Source of the DNA: Anagrus nilaparvatae
Lineage: Eukaryota > Arthropoda > Insecta > Hymenoptera > Mymaridae
Assembly: GCA_022575985.1 (NCBI GenBank)
Contig: JAKSXM010000231.1
Span: forward strand, 21,304,501-21,368,500
Reading direction: 5' to 3'
DNA length: 64,000 nucleotides
Part shown: positions 33,608-46,527 of the stretch, in pieces
How positions within the stretch are numbered: position 1 is the stretch's first letter
Layout of the letters: each line of letters begins with the position of its first letter
Notes under the pieces: model-generated
Told to the model about the DNA's origin: nothing
Databases searched by the model: none
What the model saw: the letters and a program-made list of their open reading frames with translations, nothing else
Translations under genes and position numbers: made by a program

Positions 33608-34240
33608 ATATCCTTGTACGTCCTCCATTATCCCCCCATTGGTGCCGCGTGCAAGAACCGTCTAATTTGACTGCTCCTACACGCGGCTCCTAGTTAGGGT
33701 GTCGTCAATAACTTTTTTGTACGCAAAATCTCCTCCACGTACCTTGCCACGACGCTCCATGATTCCTCGTTCTGGAGCATTTTTCCGACTATGTTATCGG
33801 GTGTGACTTCTTCAACCTCTGCTTCCAGCGCTCTCCTTTTAGTTATCCAGCGGTCACACTCGAAAAACGTGTGACGCGCGTCATCTCGTTTGTCGGGACA
33901 GAATACACATTCAGGGCTCACGACCTTTCCCATCCTAAAGAGATAAGATTGGAAAAGCCCATGGCCACTGAGGAACTGTGTCAAGAAGTAGTTTACCTCT
34001 CCGTGCCCTCTCTGAGTCCAGGGCGCGACCTCTTTTATGAGGCGCCTGGTCCATGCGCTGTCTGTGCCATCCCTCCAGAGCGTCTGCCACTCCAGCATCA
34101 CATCCCTCCTAGCTTCCGCTCTGATACGGTCGACGTCGCCTTCATTTTTTCTATCATAAATAAGTTTACGCTCTTTGGCAAGTAGCTGAATAGGAATAAT
34201 TCCTGCGATGACAAGAACTGCCGCTTCCGAGACAGTCCTG
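33229..34240 (-). mobile_element. 5'-truncated R1-clade LINE, minus strand
   Basis: On the minus strand it begins at the AAT run (34240), encodes the last ~180 residues of an R1-type ORF2, continues with a 3' UTR holding TAAA repeats (33550-33610), and ends in about 27 A (poly-T at 33229-33255). It is a different family member from the plus-strand copy. Confidence 0.85.
33694..34240 (-). pseudogene. R1-clade ORF2, C-terminal fragment
   Basis: About 180 residues, opening with YRTVSEAAVLVIAGIIPIQL, a typical stretch after the reverse transcriptase. It ends with the C-terminal finger CVFCPDKRDDARHTFFEC and about 50 more residues. It aligns by eye with 32390-32880 of the neighbouring LINE but is clearly diverged. 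The frame appears open. The leucine run formally upstream is the AAT repeat read in reverse. Being 5'-truncated, it makes no functional enzyme. Confidence 0.85.

Positions 34241-34296
<56 letters not shown>
34241..34296. repeat. (AAT)n microsatellite, right insertion flank
   Basis: About 18 AAT units. This is the continuation of the Asn tract of the PHD-type ORF1. Confidence 0.92.
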
Positions 34297-34297
<1 letters not shown>

Positions 34298-35238
34298 GAT
34301 AAAATTGTACATAGCACTAATATAGTAGAAACTGACTCTTTACCATATAACAATTTTAATAATAATTCCTGTAAAAACTTTAATAATTATAGTTATAATA
34401 CTTCTGATACATTTGATAATAATTTTTTAGCAAATGTTACAACTGGTGGCCCTGATTTTCAATCAGGAGCTCAAAATGGTAATATATTAAATTTTGATGA
34501 CAATAATAAGTATAAACAGGCTATGAATGTGCCGCATAATAATCAAGGGCTTACATTATCTACTCTAGCTACAGGTAACTCATGTATATTAAATAATCGT
34601 TTTTCGGAACGCAAAGAGAGCTATGAGATATTTGTGGCTGGATTCATGATATTAACCCATACTGATAATATAACATTGCTGTTCCTTTCCATCCTTTGAG
34701 GTATTGTTCCCACTATCAATGCTAACGAAATAAGTTCTGTACACATAGTACATAAACGTAACATAGAAGATTCTAGTCCTGCCTCACAGTACATCCCTAA
34801 TCGTACGTTTAACTACTATTTAGCGCGCAAAATATATATTGCGCACTAGAAAAAACCATAATTATTTTAGTACTACTGAAATCGACAAATCAATTTTAAA
34901 TTAATTAAAAGAATTAATTTCTAGATTGCCTGTATCTAAAATATTAATAAATGACATACTCACATCCTCTGATTATAGGAATTATACATCCTTAAAAAAT
35001 ATGTCAAAGAATTTAGGTTTCAGATATGTGTGGCATAATGAGGGAAAATTTCTAGTTCGCTGGAAAATGGCGAGGAAGCTTTTTACTTTAACACAGTGAC
35101 CGATTTAAATATCATACGTAACATCTACCCTGAAACGGAAAATCATGTAATTAGAACCAGACCAAACGTACTTTCACAAACCTATTACAGAAATGTATCA
35201 AACACAAATAATAACTTGCAAACCCAGACTCAAAAATA
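34297..35238 (+). pseudogene. LINE ORF1, 3' part
   Basis: It continues the Asn-rich frame to a stop at 34699, then shows coding-like segments in shifted frames. At about 35000-35110 the phrases LGFRYVWHNEGKFLVRW and EEAFYFNTVTDLN resemble the C-terminal domain found in PHD-containing LINE ORF1 proteins (similar to the baculovirus FP-type domain). At least two stops or frameshifts are present. The protein is not functional. Confidence 0.55.
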
Positions 35239-35257
35239 ACTAACAAATAACCGCATT

Positions 35258-38025
35258 GAAGCAACACCCCCAGCAGAACATCTCAAAGTCGGATTTGTTA
35301 ATGCAACATCCCTTAAAGCTCAGATAAATGAATTTCGAGACATGCTCCTCACTTCATCTTATCATGTTTTTGGAGTAGCTGAATCACGTTTAGGACCATG
35401 CGTAGATGATAATATCATAGATGTTAAAGGTTACAGTTGTATCAGACAGGATCGCAATACTGAAGGTGGTGGCATAATTCTTTATGTACGCAGTTCTTTC
35501 AAAGCTAAAGTATTAACCTGCTCTGATACATCTGCTCCTGGTAAGCAACTTAAAATTGAGTACCTTATGTGTAGCATATGGAATGATAACTCTCCCCCTG
35601 TCTTTGTTGGCCTCGTTTACAGACCACCAGACGTTGCTTTAAACTCAGATCTTACCTTAATTATGAATCTACGCGATCTTACCTCTGAATTCAGCCATAA
35701 AGTTATAATGGGTGACTTCAATGCGGATCGACTTGTTAATAATACTGCTTCTCGCTATATTAAGAACTTAGCAAATGAACTATCACTTAAGGTGGTAGAT
35801 CATGGTGCCACTCATCGACTTTTCGACTTGCCGGATCCCAAAACCTGGCTTGACCTGATTTTTGTTAATGACAATGATGAAATACTCGGTTTTAAAAACA
35901 TTCCACCTCGATTTCACAGTCACCATAACCTTATTGATGTGGAAATATATTGTTGATACCTAAGCCTCCTCATAATAACTTTACATATAGGAATTTCAAG
36001 AAAATAACTCCTGAATATATATAACATAAATGGGTTTATGGTGAACTGTGATTAGCAACCATGTCATCAACCAAGTTTAGACTTGGAAAGTTCTCTCAAT
36101 TGTCTCAACAAAAATCTTCAATCAGCAATAAACGAATTGGCTCCTAAGAAATTGATGAACCCTAAACATCGAAAGGACCCTTGGATTGATGAAAATTTAC
36201 AATTTTTAATAAAAAAACGAAATGCGACTGAAAAAAGATACTTACGCACCAAATACAAGACACTACCAACGGAACGTTTAAAACTTACTGACCAAGTAGA
36301 AGCAAATTCTGCTTCTGCTAGAAACAACTTTATACATGACCGACTAGACAATGCAATAACTAATGGACAAGACTTTTGGAAAGAACTTAGACATCTAGGC
36401 CTGCTGCCGCATCCTAAAAGTGAACTTCATGGTTTTTCCCCTGATGATCTTAATACCCATTTCTCTAAAGTATCGTTTTCAGACAAAGAAAATCTTCAAG
36501 AAATATCTGACACCATCTTGTCTGCTCCAGATAATGGGTTTCAATATCATGAGGTATCTTTTAATGATGTGGTTTTAGCTGTTGCTCACTTTAAGTCGCA
36601 GGCAAAGGGAACTGATGGTTCCCCACAGTATTATTGCAAAATCTCTTCCATTAATTGGTCCCTATCTAGTTCAGATATTTAATGAATCCCTTAAAACTGG
36701 AATTTTTCCCTTAGTTTGGAAAACTTCCTTGCTTGTTGCTATGAAAAAGGTCACAATTCCATCCTTACCATCAGATTTTAGACCAGTTGCTTTATTATGT
36801 TTCCTCTCTAAAGTACTAGAAAAATTAGCCCACGATCAAATCACACAGTTTCTTAAAAACGGCAACATTCTTGACCCACTACAGACTGGTTTTAGACAAT
36901 ATAGTAGTACGGAGACTACATTGCTGAAATTGACTGAGGATATTAGAGTGGGGATGAGCAAAAGACTCATTACCATTCTGCTTCAGTTCGATTTCAGTAA
37001 GGCGTTTGACACCGTCTCCCCTACTAAACTACTGAAAAAATTAAAAGAAATAGGCTTCTCTAAGAATGCATTAATGTGGCTAAAGTCCTATCTTGAGGGT
37101 AGACAATTGAGAGTGATGTCTAAAACATCATTATCTGAATCTCATGACGTCAATCTTGGCGTTCCTCAAAGCTCTGTGTTGGGGCCGCTACTATTCTGCA
37201 TTTACATGAATGATATCTCGAAACATCTTGGTCCAGATGTCCTTTATCTATTGTATGCAGATGATCTTCAGGTGCATATTCAGGTCCCTCCTGAATCTAT
37301 ATCCGAAGGAGCAAAGATGCTTAGCATGGTAGCCCGTAGGGCTTCTTAATGGACTAAGTTAATGTCGTTACATCTTAATTCAGATAAAACAATAGCTATT
37401 TACTTTGGTTCCAGTACTTTCGTTAATCGCTTAAATAAGCAAAACTTACCCGGTGTTGAAATAGGCGAAGGTATTTTAGTACCATTTGTGCAGGAAGTAA
37501 AGAGTCTTGGTTTAATCCTGGATAACAAATTGACCTGGGAACCCCACATAATTACCATAGAAAAAAAAGTCAATAAAATACTTTACACCTTAAGATTTAT
37601 AAGACATTGTACTTCGGAAACACTGCGAAAAAGGCTTGTCCAGGCATTAATTACTCCTCACTTAGATTATAATCTATTGTAGCACTGTTCTACTAGATGC
37701 TAAATCATCCTTAAAAGATAGAATTCAGAGATTGAGCAACAAGGGCATTAGATATATTTTTGGTATACGAAAGCTTGACCATATCTCACCTTTTAGGCGC
37801 GAAATTGACTGGCTCATGACAGACACACGTAGACTATACTTTATCAACATAATTATTTACAAAATACTACATTTGCATCAACCAAACTACCTGACGCACT
37901 TATTCATTAGACATTGCCCAAAAGAGACAGCAAGAGGGGCATCTAAAAACAAAGAACTGTCCCCACCCACTATTGTAAGAGGTAGAGGAGCCAATTCCTT
38001 TCAGGTTTTGGGAGTAGAATACTAG
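35258..38025 (+). pseudogene. LINE ORF2: endonuclease and reverse transcriptase, multiply broken
   Basis: Endonuclease: VGFVNATSLKAQINEFRD, then VFGVAESRLGP, GVGYRPPD-like VGLVYRPPD, and MGDFNADRL (35280-35950). Reverse transcriptase: DFRPVALLCFLSKVLEKL, QTGFRQYSSTETTLLKL, FDFSKAFDTVSP, GVPQSSVLGPLLF, LLYADDLQ (36580-37350), then SLHLNSDKTIAIYFGS and SLGLILDNKLTWEPHI in the next part. Breaks occur at about 35956, 36600-36680 (frame change), 37349 (stop) and 37682 (stop). It once nicked target DNA and reverse-transcribed the LINE RNA. Confidence 0.8.
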
Positions 38026-38590
38026 AACTCGCTATCCATCACAATCCGCAATTTACCTTCTTTGAGTCGCTTCAAAAAAGCACTATTCAAACATCTTCTT
38101 ATTGGTAACGCAAAACTGCGGTAGATTCATAGTTTATTATACTTTTATACTTTTATGTTTATACTGCTTATATATATATATATTTTATACTATTTATACT
38201 TGACTTATACATTGATGTCTATACAATATTGACTGAACGTGCAATAAGTGTTTATACACTGGTCTAATATGGACCACCAGATGTACACATTATACTTATT
38301 TTTATTTTATTATCTATATTATTTTAACAATTTACTAATTTATTACCCTATTATAAAAATTCTACAAAGTAACTATATATACTATCTGTATTATATGTAA
38401 ATTTCTTTTATTTTTTCAGTATTATTATTATTATTAAAAACAAAAATATTATACCAAATTTTGTACTTTACTATATATATAATATTTATACCTGATTAAT
38501 ATACATTGTATTTTTATATATTTTATATACTTGTTATCAAATGTACACTTTTGTATTTATTTGCAAATAAAGAATATCTATCTATCTATC
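38026..38590 (+). other. 3' untranslated tail of the LINE
   Basis: AT-rich, with a TA run near 38170 and a final AATAAAGAATATCTATCTATCTATC. This is a short-repeat tail of the kind seen on non-poly(A) LINEs. Confidence 0.55.
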
Positions 38591-41412
38591 AAATTATAGC
38601 ATTAAAATATTAGTATTTAATTTAGCAGAATATAACTGAACAAAAATTTTTTTCGAATAATATCAAATTAAAATTATAAAATAACATTTTTGGAGAGTTT
38701 TTAAAGATATAATAATGGCGTGATTTACGTAGTGAGCATTTAGACAAAGGCTTAAAAAATGTATGCCAGTATATTCTTATTACTGCAAAATAACTATTTA
38801 TCGAAAAGTATTTGCTGATTTTATAATTATAAACTATTAAATTAATTTGTTTATTAATTCTCAAAATTTTAAGACTCAGCAAAAATAAAAATTAATTTAT
38901 AAAAAAATTTTTGTAGGAAAATATAAGAGACGATAATAGAATAATAAAAGATAAAAATCCGACGAAGAATTTAAGCTTATCCTGGAAAAATATATCTTCT
39001 CGCATTGAAGTAAATACGAGTAGAAATTTAATGCAAGAAATATTAAAGACTAGGCAATCAAAAGAAATTCATCTACTACGTGAAGGTCAGAAATTTTTTA
39101 TAAAATTTTTTAAATCTAATACTTTCTACAAATTCTTAACACTACTTAGTATGATTTAAAATATAAACTTTTTTAATTTATTTTTAAGTAAAAACGTAAA
39201 GATAGTTGTAGAATAAATATTGAGGTGTTTAATTTATTACACTGAATAATTAGAGAATAATTATAAACTTCTCTTTTTACGATAATACATAGGAACAAAT
39301 TTACGAATTTTTTGAAGTTTTTACACATTTTTCGAAAAATTTTAAAATAAGGTAAATATAGCAAAGATTTGATATTACTATACTTTGGCCACATTTCATG
39401 AAAAAAAAATTATTTTTTTTAAAGACATTTTTTCCTGAGGATTCAGTATTTTCCATTATTTTTTTATAGTTTTTACATCGAATGTTTTTAATGGCTAAAG
39501 TCAATAAGTAAACTAAACTATTTTTTGGAATTTTGAAAAAAAATTTATAGACAATTAAAAAGAGATTTATAAAACCTCAATCTTGGAAAAATGGTATAAA
39601 AAAGCAAAAAGTGAAGTACAAGGACAATGGCTCCTCCATCGATCTTTTCCAATTACATGTATAGAGTGGCTAGATGTTTAAGGAATCAAAATCTTTAGTT
39701 ACTAGTATATCTAAACATAATTCCCTGAAGCGTAGAGTTTATATATCGACGTTTATGAAAACAAAAAATATTATCAATATCCATACAACGGATAATGAAT
39801 TGTTTCAGCTTCATCTCTTGGCTGCTCTAGAATTTCCCAGAGGTAAAAAAAATCATTTATTTTTTTGCAATATTGAACTTAAAAAAGGAAAACATTATAA
39901 AATGGTTAATAAATATAATAGTAGATTTGATGTAATATTTTGCAGATTCATAAGCAAAAATTTTTGTTTAAAAAAATAAATCCAAGCAAGCTCAAATTTT
40001 CCAAACAAAAATTTTACAAATAAGTCTACAAAAAAGTATTTAAAACGGTGCCAATCGCTTCGTAAATCATTTTTTTATGTTTTCCTTTTGGGAGTTTTCG
40101 AAAACTTTAAGCGAATTATTTTTTATTTACAAATATAATGTTCATTAGTGGGTTATGACGATAAGAGTAACATGACAATTTCTGGTACTGACTGCGACTC
40201 CTAGTGTCCTCCTTGATTTTATTTTCTAGACACTCCCTATGAGGACATTTAAATTTTATGCAAGGATGTGTTAGTAATTATGTATAGTGTGAAATATATG
40301 AACTAAAATCATACGAGATTATGTTAGTAGGGGATATGCCATACTATACTGTATAGTATAAAACTAGTTTAAGGAACGCGTGTAAATATTAAATCTTTGC
40401 ATTAAAAAAAATATTTATTAAATAAATAAATACAACTTTTAAATCATTCTGAATGGTTTAGTAAAATATTTTATTCCTAAAAACTAGTATCTTTAATCTA
40501 GATTAATTAAATTAATCTAGATTTATTAAAATATGCAGCTTTCATATATAATAACATGTGAAATAATTTTATTATGCGTTCTTTATTATGTTTGAAAAAA
40601 ATGTTAATATTTTATATGCATATCATATTTATATAATTATACAGATTTGTTTTAGTATTGGCATGTTCAGTTTGTAAATTATTGACAAATCTTGTGTATA
40701 TTTTTTTTATTGTGCATGTACGTATACTTATATAAAATTTTTTGGCATTTTTACTCGTTGCGAATATAAAAAAGCAATGCATGCTAGATGATATTGCTTT
40801 CAAATAGAGTATTTAATACTTGCATCAATTAAAAAAAAAAATTAATTATTATTTATTTGGTGCATGGATTAATAAAGACTGATTTGCTTTAGTAAAAATA
40901 TTTTGCAAGTATTTAAAAAAAGAATCCTTATGCATTTTCTTTTGCAAAATTACTTTTGTTTAATGTAGAAAAAAATTTTTTTTTTTATTTTCTTATTTTT
41001 AGAACACGATAAGAATAAAATTCAATAATGATATGAAAAAAATTGCTTTTTTAGAATGCATGATTCTAATTTAATTGCTAAATGCAAAAATTTTACTTAA
41101 TACTTTGGGAAAGACAATATTTTTTTGATTACCTTTTCAATATCTCACAAGCATGTTTTAAAAAATTAAATTTAGCGCGTAAGTTGAATTTTTTTTATTT
41201 TAGTGACCAAGTAAATACGAGTAGGCATGACTGTCGTATGTTTAACTAATCTGATCTGGCTCGCCCTTAAGATGGAAAAGAAATTCATCTTTAATGGGAT
41301 AAGTAGGATAAAACCTGTATTCTGAGATGTGGTATTACCGCAGAATAAAATAAAAATATTAATTTTTTTTATATTTTAATTTTTATTTTTGAATTACAAT
41401 TTTTATTTTATA
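38591..41412. other. No gene seen
   Basis: AT-rich DNA. Two short stretches (38920-39090 and 39585-39850) look faintly coding, for example SLSWKNISSRIEV and GQWLLHRSFPITCIEW, but neither has a start, a recognisable family or intact context. They may be relics. Confidence 0.4.
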
Positions 41413-41996
41413 TTCCCCGCTACGTACCCATTGACATATAGTATTAGACTCCTAAAGCCGTATGCTTCCCATAAATAGAATGTGTTTCCTTAGGCGCTTT
41501 CTACAATAGCCACATACACCAATATATGTATATGTATGGATAGACATATTTGTGTATGGCCAACCTAATTTATAAATCTGTTTTACCAGCAGGTAAAAAG
41601 TCTACCAAAATTAATGTAGAAAAATAGAGGGCGCAGTTATCTGAAGGTTGGCCATACACAAATATGTCTATCCATACATATACATATATTGGTGTATGTG
41701 GCTATTGTAGAAGCTGCCTTATAGAAAGAGAAAAAACTATTCATATGCAACGATCTTTGTTTTTTCGCGCTTGCATCGTGTTTTTTACTTCGCTAGAGGT
41801 AGTAATAAGGGGTATTGTAATTTCTTTCTGCTTCGATTCCCCTCAAAACTTTTGTCACCTCGCTTGATCAGAGATTACAGAGTGCCTGGTTGTATTAGAC
41901 AAAGGCCGTTGCATATGAATATTGCTGTCTCTCTATTATATCTAACGCTTTTTCGACTCTTTTGGGAGTCTAATACTATATGTCATTGTACGTACC
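41413..41996. repeat. Palindromic MITE-like element
   Basis: The outer arms (TGACATATAGTATTAGACTC and GAGTCTAATACTATATGTCA) and the long inner arms (AATAGCCACATACACCAATA at about 41506 and its complement at about 41687) nest as one hairpin of about 580 bp. No coding potential. Confidence 0.8.
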
Positions 41997-42599
41997 ACCT
42001 AAATAAGAATAACAAAACTTGTCAATAAAAGGAGAAAAAATAGTACGGGCAGACAAGATTTTTGAGGGATTACTCTTCTGCTAGAAAGAAGCATGTAAAT
42101 TTTCAATAAGACTTTCTTTTTTATAAAATAATTTATATTTTATTAAAATTCTGTTGAAAGTAGTGGTAAATAAGTTTAATTATATACCAAGAAATTAAAT
42201 TGCTGTAAGTTTGGCGAATCTATTCAAGGATCAACTAACTTCAACTAACTTCAAAATCAAGAGAAAATTTCTAACCAAACAAGGAGCTTGTGGAGACTAA
42301 ACAAGGATTCTAAATAATAAGCTCGCGTTTTATTTTTATTCTTCTTATAAAATAAAAGGTATTTTACATATTTTAATTTAACAAAGCGCTGCATGAATAT
42401 AATAATTTGCATTAAGTAAAATCTTGTAGTCTATGAAAGTATGAGCGTATGTATGTGTTTTATCATTTTTTAAGAAACGTCCGTTTTTATCATGTATAAA
42501 TTAGAGTATGTATAAATTGAAGCCAAATCAAGTACTTACAATTGTGACAGTAAAATTGAAAAATTTTGGAGGTGGGGGGTGACATTTTAAAGGGACAGA

Positions 42600-45410
42600 A
42601 TGGCAAATGTGGAAGATTTTCTGGTGGATATTAAAAACAGAGCACGTTTAACTCTCTTAACGATAGTGGAATTATTATGAGCTATATATCTAAAGCATTG
42701 AAAGGATTATGTAAAACATGGTATACTGCCTTAACTTTAAGGTGGCAGATACATTTAGAAAAAAAAACATCACTTTTTCTGAATAGGTTTTCGGGTAGAA
42801 ATAATTGTGATAATTTTTTCGAAATTAACACTTTATTAGATTATAAGTTACTAAAAATTATTTTTTATTATTATTTTTTTTTCAAAATGGCGCCAAAGCA
42901 GGTTTTCAAAGTTAGGCCTCACTTTTTGATTGTGTACACAATTGCAGTTTTCAACTTATTCAGAAACATACCAAATTAAATTTTATATGTTTGTGAAATA
43001 TTTTTTTTCTAGATTGATTTCTTCAAATTTCGGAAAATGGAAAATTGTAAAAATTATTAAATTTTTTTCAAAAATTACAAATTTTGCACATTTTTTTTTA
43101 AATAAAAAAATTGGCACATTTCCTTGAAAATTGATCCAATCCAACCAGAAGAAAATTTTATTTTAAAAGTGTAGCCAAAAAATTAGGAAAATATCTTAAT
43201 TATTTTTTGAGCTATTGTGTACAACAATTCGAAAAACATTGTTTCAAGTAAAACGCGTTTAAAGTTTAGAATACTATATTTTACATCTCCCGAGGTGTCT
43301 CAATAAATCTTCTATAACTTCCTTATTATTCAAGACATCATTATAAAATTTTTTTCTCCATATTCTTAAGATGTTTTCGAACATAAAAAAAACAAAAATA
43401 AAAATTCGATTTTTTTGACAGGAAACTGTGAAAGTATACATACGCAATATGTTAAAGATATTGCAAACGTTCTCAATTCTAAAGCCTGAAAAGAAAAAGA
43501 TGGAGTACCTGTACAGAAATTTTATGACAATTATCAAGCAAAGAATGCATACAATTAAATTTATTAGCATGGAAGACGTGATTGAGCAAGCGACCGATGC
43601 AGGGGCGCTTCTTCATGCTATGGAAATGTGAAAACATACAGGAAACCTCCAGATCCAGATGAATACTTGTTGGACTAGTGATGAATTGTCGGAGTATGCG
43701 AGCAAGTAATCTTAAAGTAAAAGTAAGCTTATTTCATATGAAATTTATCACATTTGTACAAAAGTTTTATCAATAATGCAAGAAAATATATGAAGAATAC
43801 GAGAAATTAAAACCAATAAAGAAAGTTTCTGCTAGCAGAAACAAGAAATAATCTTATTTAGAAGGTTCAACTACAAGTAAATCTAGCAGAAATTGGAAGT
43901 ATAAAAATTAATTATTGAAAAAAAGCCAGAAACCTCTGAATAAGATAGGATCAATAATATTGGTAAGAATATGGGCAATTCTAGTCAGCAGAATCAAAAT
44001 GGTGGCTAGATTACCAGCGAAAAATACAGTGGCCAATTTCGATCAATACCATAGCAATAACCGAGGTAGAGATTATTAGAGAGGTCGGAGAAGTTTTAAC
44101 AGACTATCTCCATACTGCTTAAATTGTGAAAAGCAGGGTCATCTCAGAACTGGTTGTCCTAATCCCATCGTTATCAAATGTGACAATTGTGGACGGGAGG
44201 GGGTAACTAAACATCAGTGCTCAGATTGCAATAAGTTAACTCAAAAACAACAAATACGAATAACCTAGAAAAAGAGGAAGTAGAGATCCTTATTCCTCAG
44301 AAAATGATAAACGGACATATATCCAAAACAACCCAGAGTGAAGTTACCAGTCGTTTTAGGAGGTGAGTTATAGAGAGAGTTTTAGATTGTCTTGCATTAT
44401 CATAAAAACTGAAAAAGAAGGATTGCCTGGAAAACACTCATAGATTTAGGCAGTATTAAAGTATAGGAAGGGCAAGCAGACCTATCATTGTCTTTTGATG
44501 AATAGATATTTGTATACATCTGTATACAACAACTAAATGAGTTGTTGGATAAATTTATCCCTTTAGGATCAGATTAATTGGATTGCACAAAAATTTGTGA
44601 GTACGTAAAAGATGTGCAAGGTGCCACATCCATTCGTGTTATATGTTCTTCAAAAGACTGGAAAGAGAAATGCACCGTTAAATCGATGAACTATAAGAAA
44701 AAGGTCTAATTGTGTCTTCAAATAATTCATCCTGATAGCCTTCGTGGAACGTAATTTACGTATGAGACGTTTCATGCCAAGAGGTATTTAAAACTTTAAA
44801 AGAGAAGCCTACGTCGGCTCCAATAATCGGGAGGCCTGAATTTGAAGAACAATTAATAATTAAAGCAGATACATTTATGACGAGAACGGTGGCATTAATA
44901 ATGCAGAAAATTAAAGGTGAAGATAGAGTTATAGCGCAAGCCAACAAAATACTGTCTGCTGCCTAAAGGAATTATTGTGCGGCAGAAGTTAGGTACCTAG
45001 CCATATCGTTCTGGATTCGAAAGTATAGACGTTGGGTTGAAGGCGTTTAGACACTCAAAATATAGCAATATGACTTTGAACTTATACATCGCAAGGGTGC
45101 AGAACATGTAGTAGCTGATTGCTTATCTAGAGTTTATCTAGACAGCGAGGTTCAGGTCTCAGTGGTAGAGTATTTAAAATCAACCAGTGATAATGGTACC
45201 TTGAGAAAATCAAGGATGTTTACAAAAAAACATAAGAAAATGAGATGAGAAAATTGTAGGTGGGTTTTTTTATGTCTACAGATCAGAGCCTATGCTAGCA
45301 GCTATAGGAGATAATGGTTATGACTGAAAATTGGTTATTCCTGCAAAAAAGAGGAAAGCGGTTTATAAGAATACAGAATTACATACTTTCTTGTTGGTTG
45401 GCATATACAT
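42600..45410 (+). pseudogene. Ty3/Gypsy retrotransposon relic
   Basis: Pieces occur in gag-pol order: a Gag stretch (about 43430-43630: MEYLYRNFMTIIKQRMHTI), knuckles at about 44120-44230 (CLNCEKQGHLRTGC and CDNCGREG...), an RNase H region at about 44775-45150 (APIIGRPEFEEQLIIKAD; VIAQANKILSAA; FELIHRKGAEHVVADCLSR), and the start of the integrase (KLVIPAKKRKAVYKN). Stops and frameshifts are frequent, and the protease and most reverse transcriptase are missing or unreadable. No LTRs were found. The foldback element at 45447 lies at its 3' side. It is an old, dead copy. Confidence 0.72.
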
Positions 45411-46184
45411 ACACACAAATAAATGAGCATTTCTACAGAAATTATGTATCTTAGATGCTTCATTTTTTTTCTAATTTTTTTTGTGATACACGCCGCTAAA
45501 TATGATTTTTTTTCAATGCTTAGACTATTAAAAGATAAAAAAAAATGGGTTCCATCATTTTAAGCCTTGTCCCACCCTTTTTTGGCTCCCAGAAGATTTT
45601 AAATATTTAAAAAAAAAAAAACAAAAAAGCATGGTTCAAAATGACAAAACTTTTATTTTTATGGCTTAGAAATTTTTTTGCTCGATTTTTCATAAAAATT
45701 TAACTATATTTAGAACCCGAAAATCCATCTATAATGCTATAGAAGTAATTATTTTTATATTTCGAAGACTCTGGTAAAAAAAAGCAGCAAAAAATACAAT
45801 AATTTTTAATGGGAAGATTTAAATGTAGCCTGATCGAGTCTTCAAAACTGCCCCAAAATTCTTTTGTTTTTTTCTGAAAGTACTACCAAAAATAAGTCAC
45901 CAGCTCAATTTTTAGCCTTCCAGAGGGATTTCTCGATTTTTAGCAGCCATTTTTGTGTTTTGGACTTTTATAAAAAAAGTAAGAAAAATGAGGGATAATT
46001 TTTCTTATTTTTTCTGTTAAAAACTATCAAACTATCATGAAATAACCTAACTAACTGACTAACATCTAACTAACATGAAAAATTTTTTCCTCATAGGTCC
46101 AGATAGAAAATTTCCCTGGCTATCCGATTCCGTGATCAAAAATTTTTTAAGTAGCGCATGCGCGAGAAATCGCTAAGATAAGCT

Positions 46185-46527
46185 ATATATTATTATTACC
46201 TTATCCGTCTAGTATATGTAGTATATATCCGTCTAGTGCCACGCCGGTTATCTTTGAGCGCGCTCGTTATGTTTGCAAACGTTATGTTCGCTTATAAATG
46301 AGGCAGTTTAAGTGTTTTAAGTGTTTTAAATGTTATATATTAACTTATGTAAATATATTAGTGTTTTTTAAACCCTGATGATGGAATTATTTAATTCCGA
46401 AACGCGTCGGTATTGAAGTAATTCAACGAAGTCACTAGACGGATATATATAAGGTAATAATAATATATAGTTTAATTAGTGACTTGGACACCGTAATACA
46501 ACATTAAACATGTTCTTTAAAAAAAAT
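46185..46527 (+). mobile_element. Short retroposon with 10-11 bp target duplication
   Basis: TAAGATAAGCT stands on both sides (ending at 46184 and again at 46537). The insert ends in an A-rich run. Its two parts carry complementary segments (CCGTCTAGT at 46205 and 46229; ACTAGACGG at 46434). It has no ORF. The CTGATGA...GAAACGCGTCGG block suggests a Penelope-like or SINE-like retroelement. Confidence 0.7.
46375..46433 (+). ncRNA. Hammerhead-ribozyme-like core (candidate)
   Basis: CTGATGA (46375-46381) is followed by a 6-bp hairpin GGAATT-ATTT-AATTCC, then GAAAC (46399-46403), and a GTC at 46431-46433. That is the order of conserved boxes in hammerhead ribozymes. The GTC is followed by ACTAGACGG, which can pair with CCGTCTAGT about 140 bp upstream. 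One extra T before stem II and poor pairing of the short stem III weaken the case. Confidence 0.3.

Larger units (their letters stand above)
27394..38590 (+). mobile_element. LINE with PHD-finger ORF1 (CR1/Jockey-like), interrupted and decayed
   Basis: ORF1 begins at 27394, is cut in its Asn tract at about 28103 and resumes at about 34242. An endonuclease-reverse transcriptase ORF2 with several breaks follows (about 35258-38025), then a 3' tail ending in TATC repeats near 38573-38590. The arrangement (PHD ORF1, APE-type endonuclease, YADD reverse transcriptase) fits the CR1/Jockey assemblage; the exact clade is not settled. About 6.1 kb of other LINEs is nested inside. Confidence 0.75.

Noticed and set aside
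34241..34353. Leucine run extending the minus-strand R1 protein
   Set aside because: It is the AAT microsatellite read in reverse; the LINE begins inside 34240.
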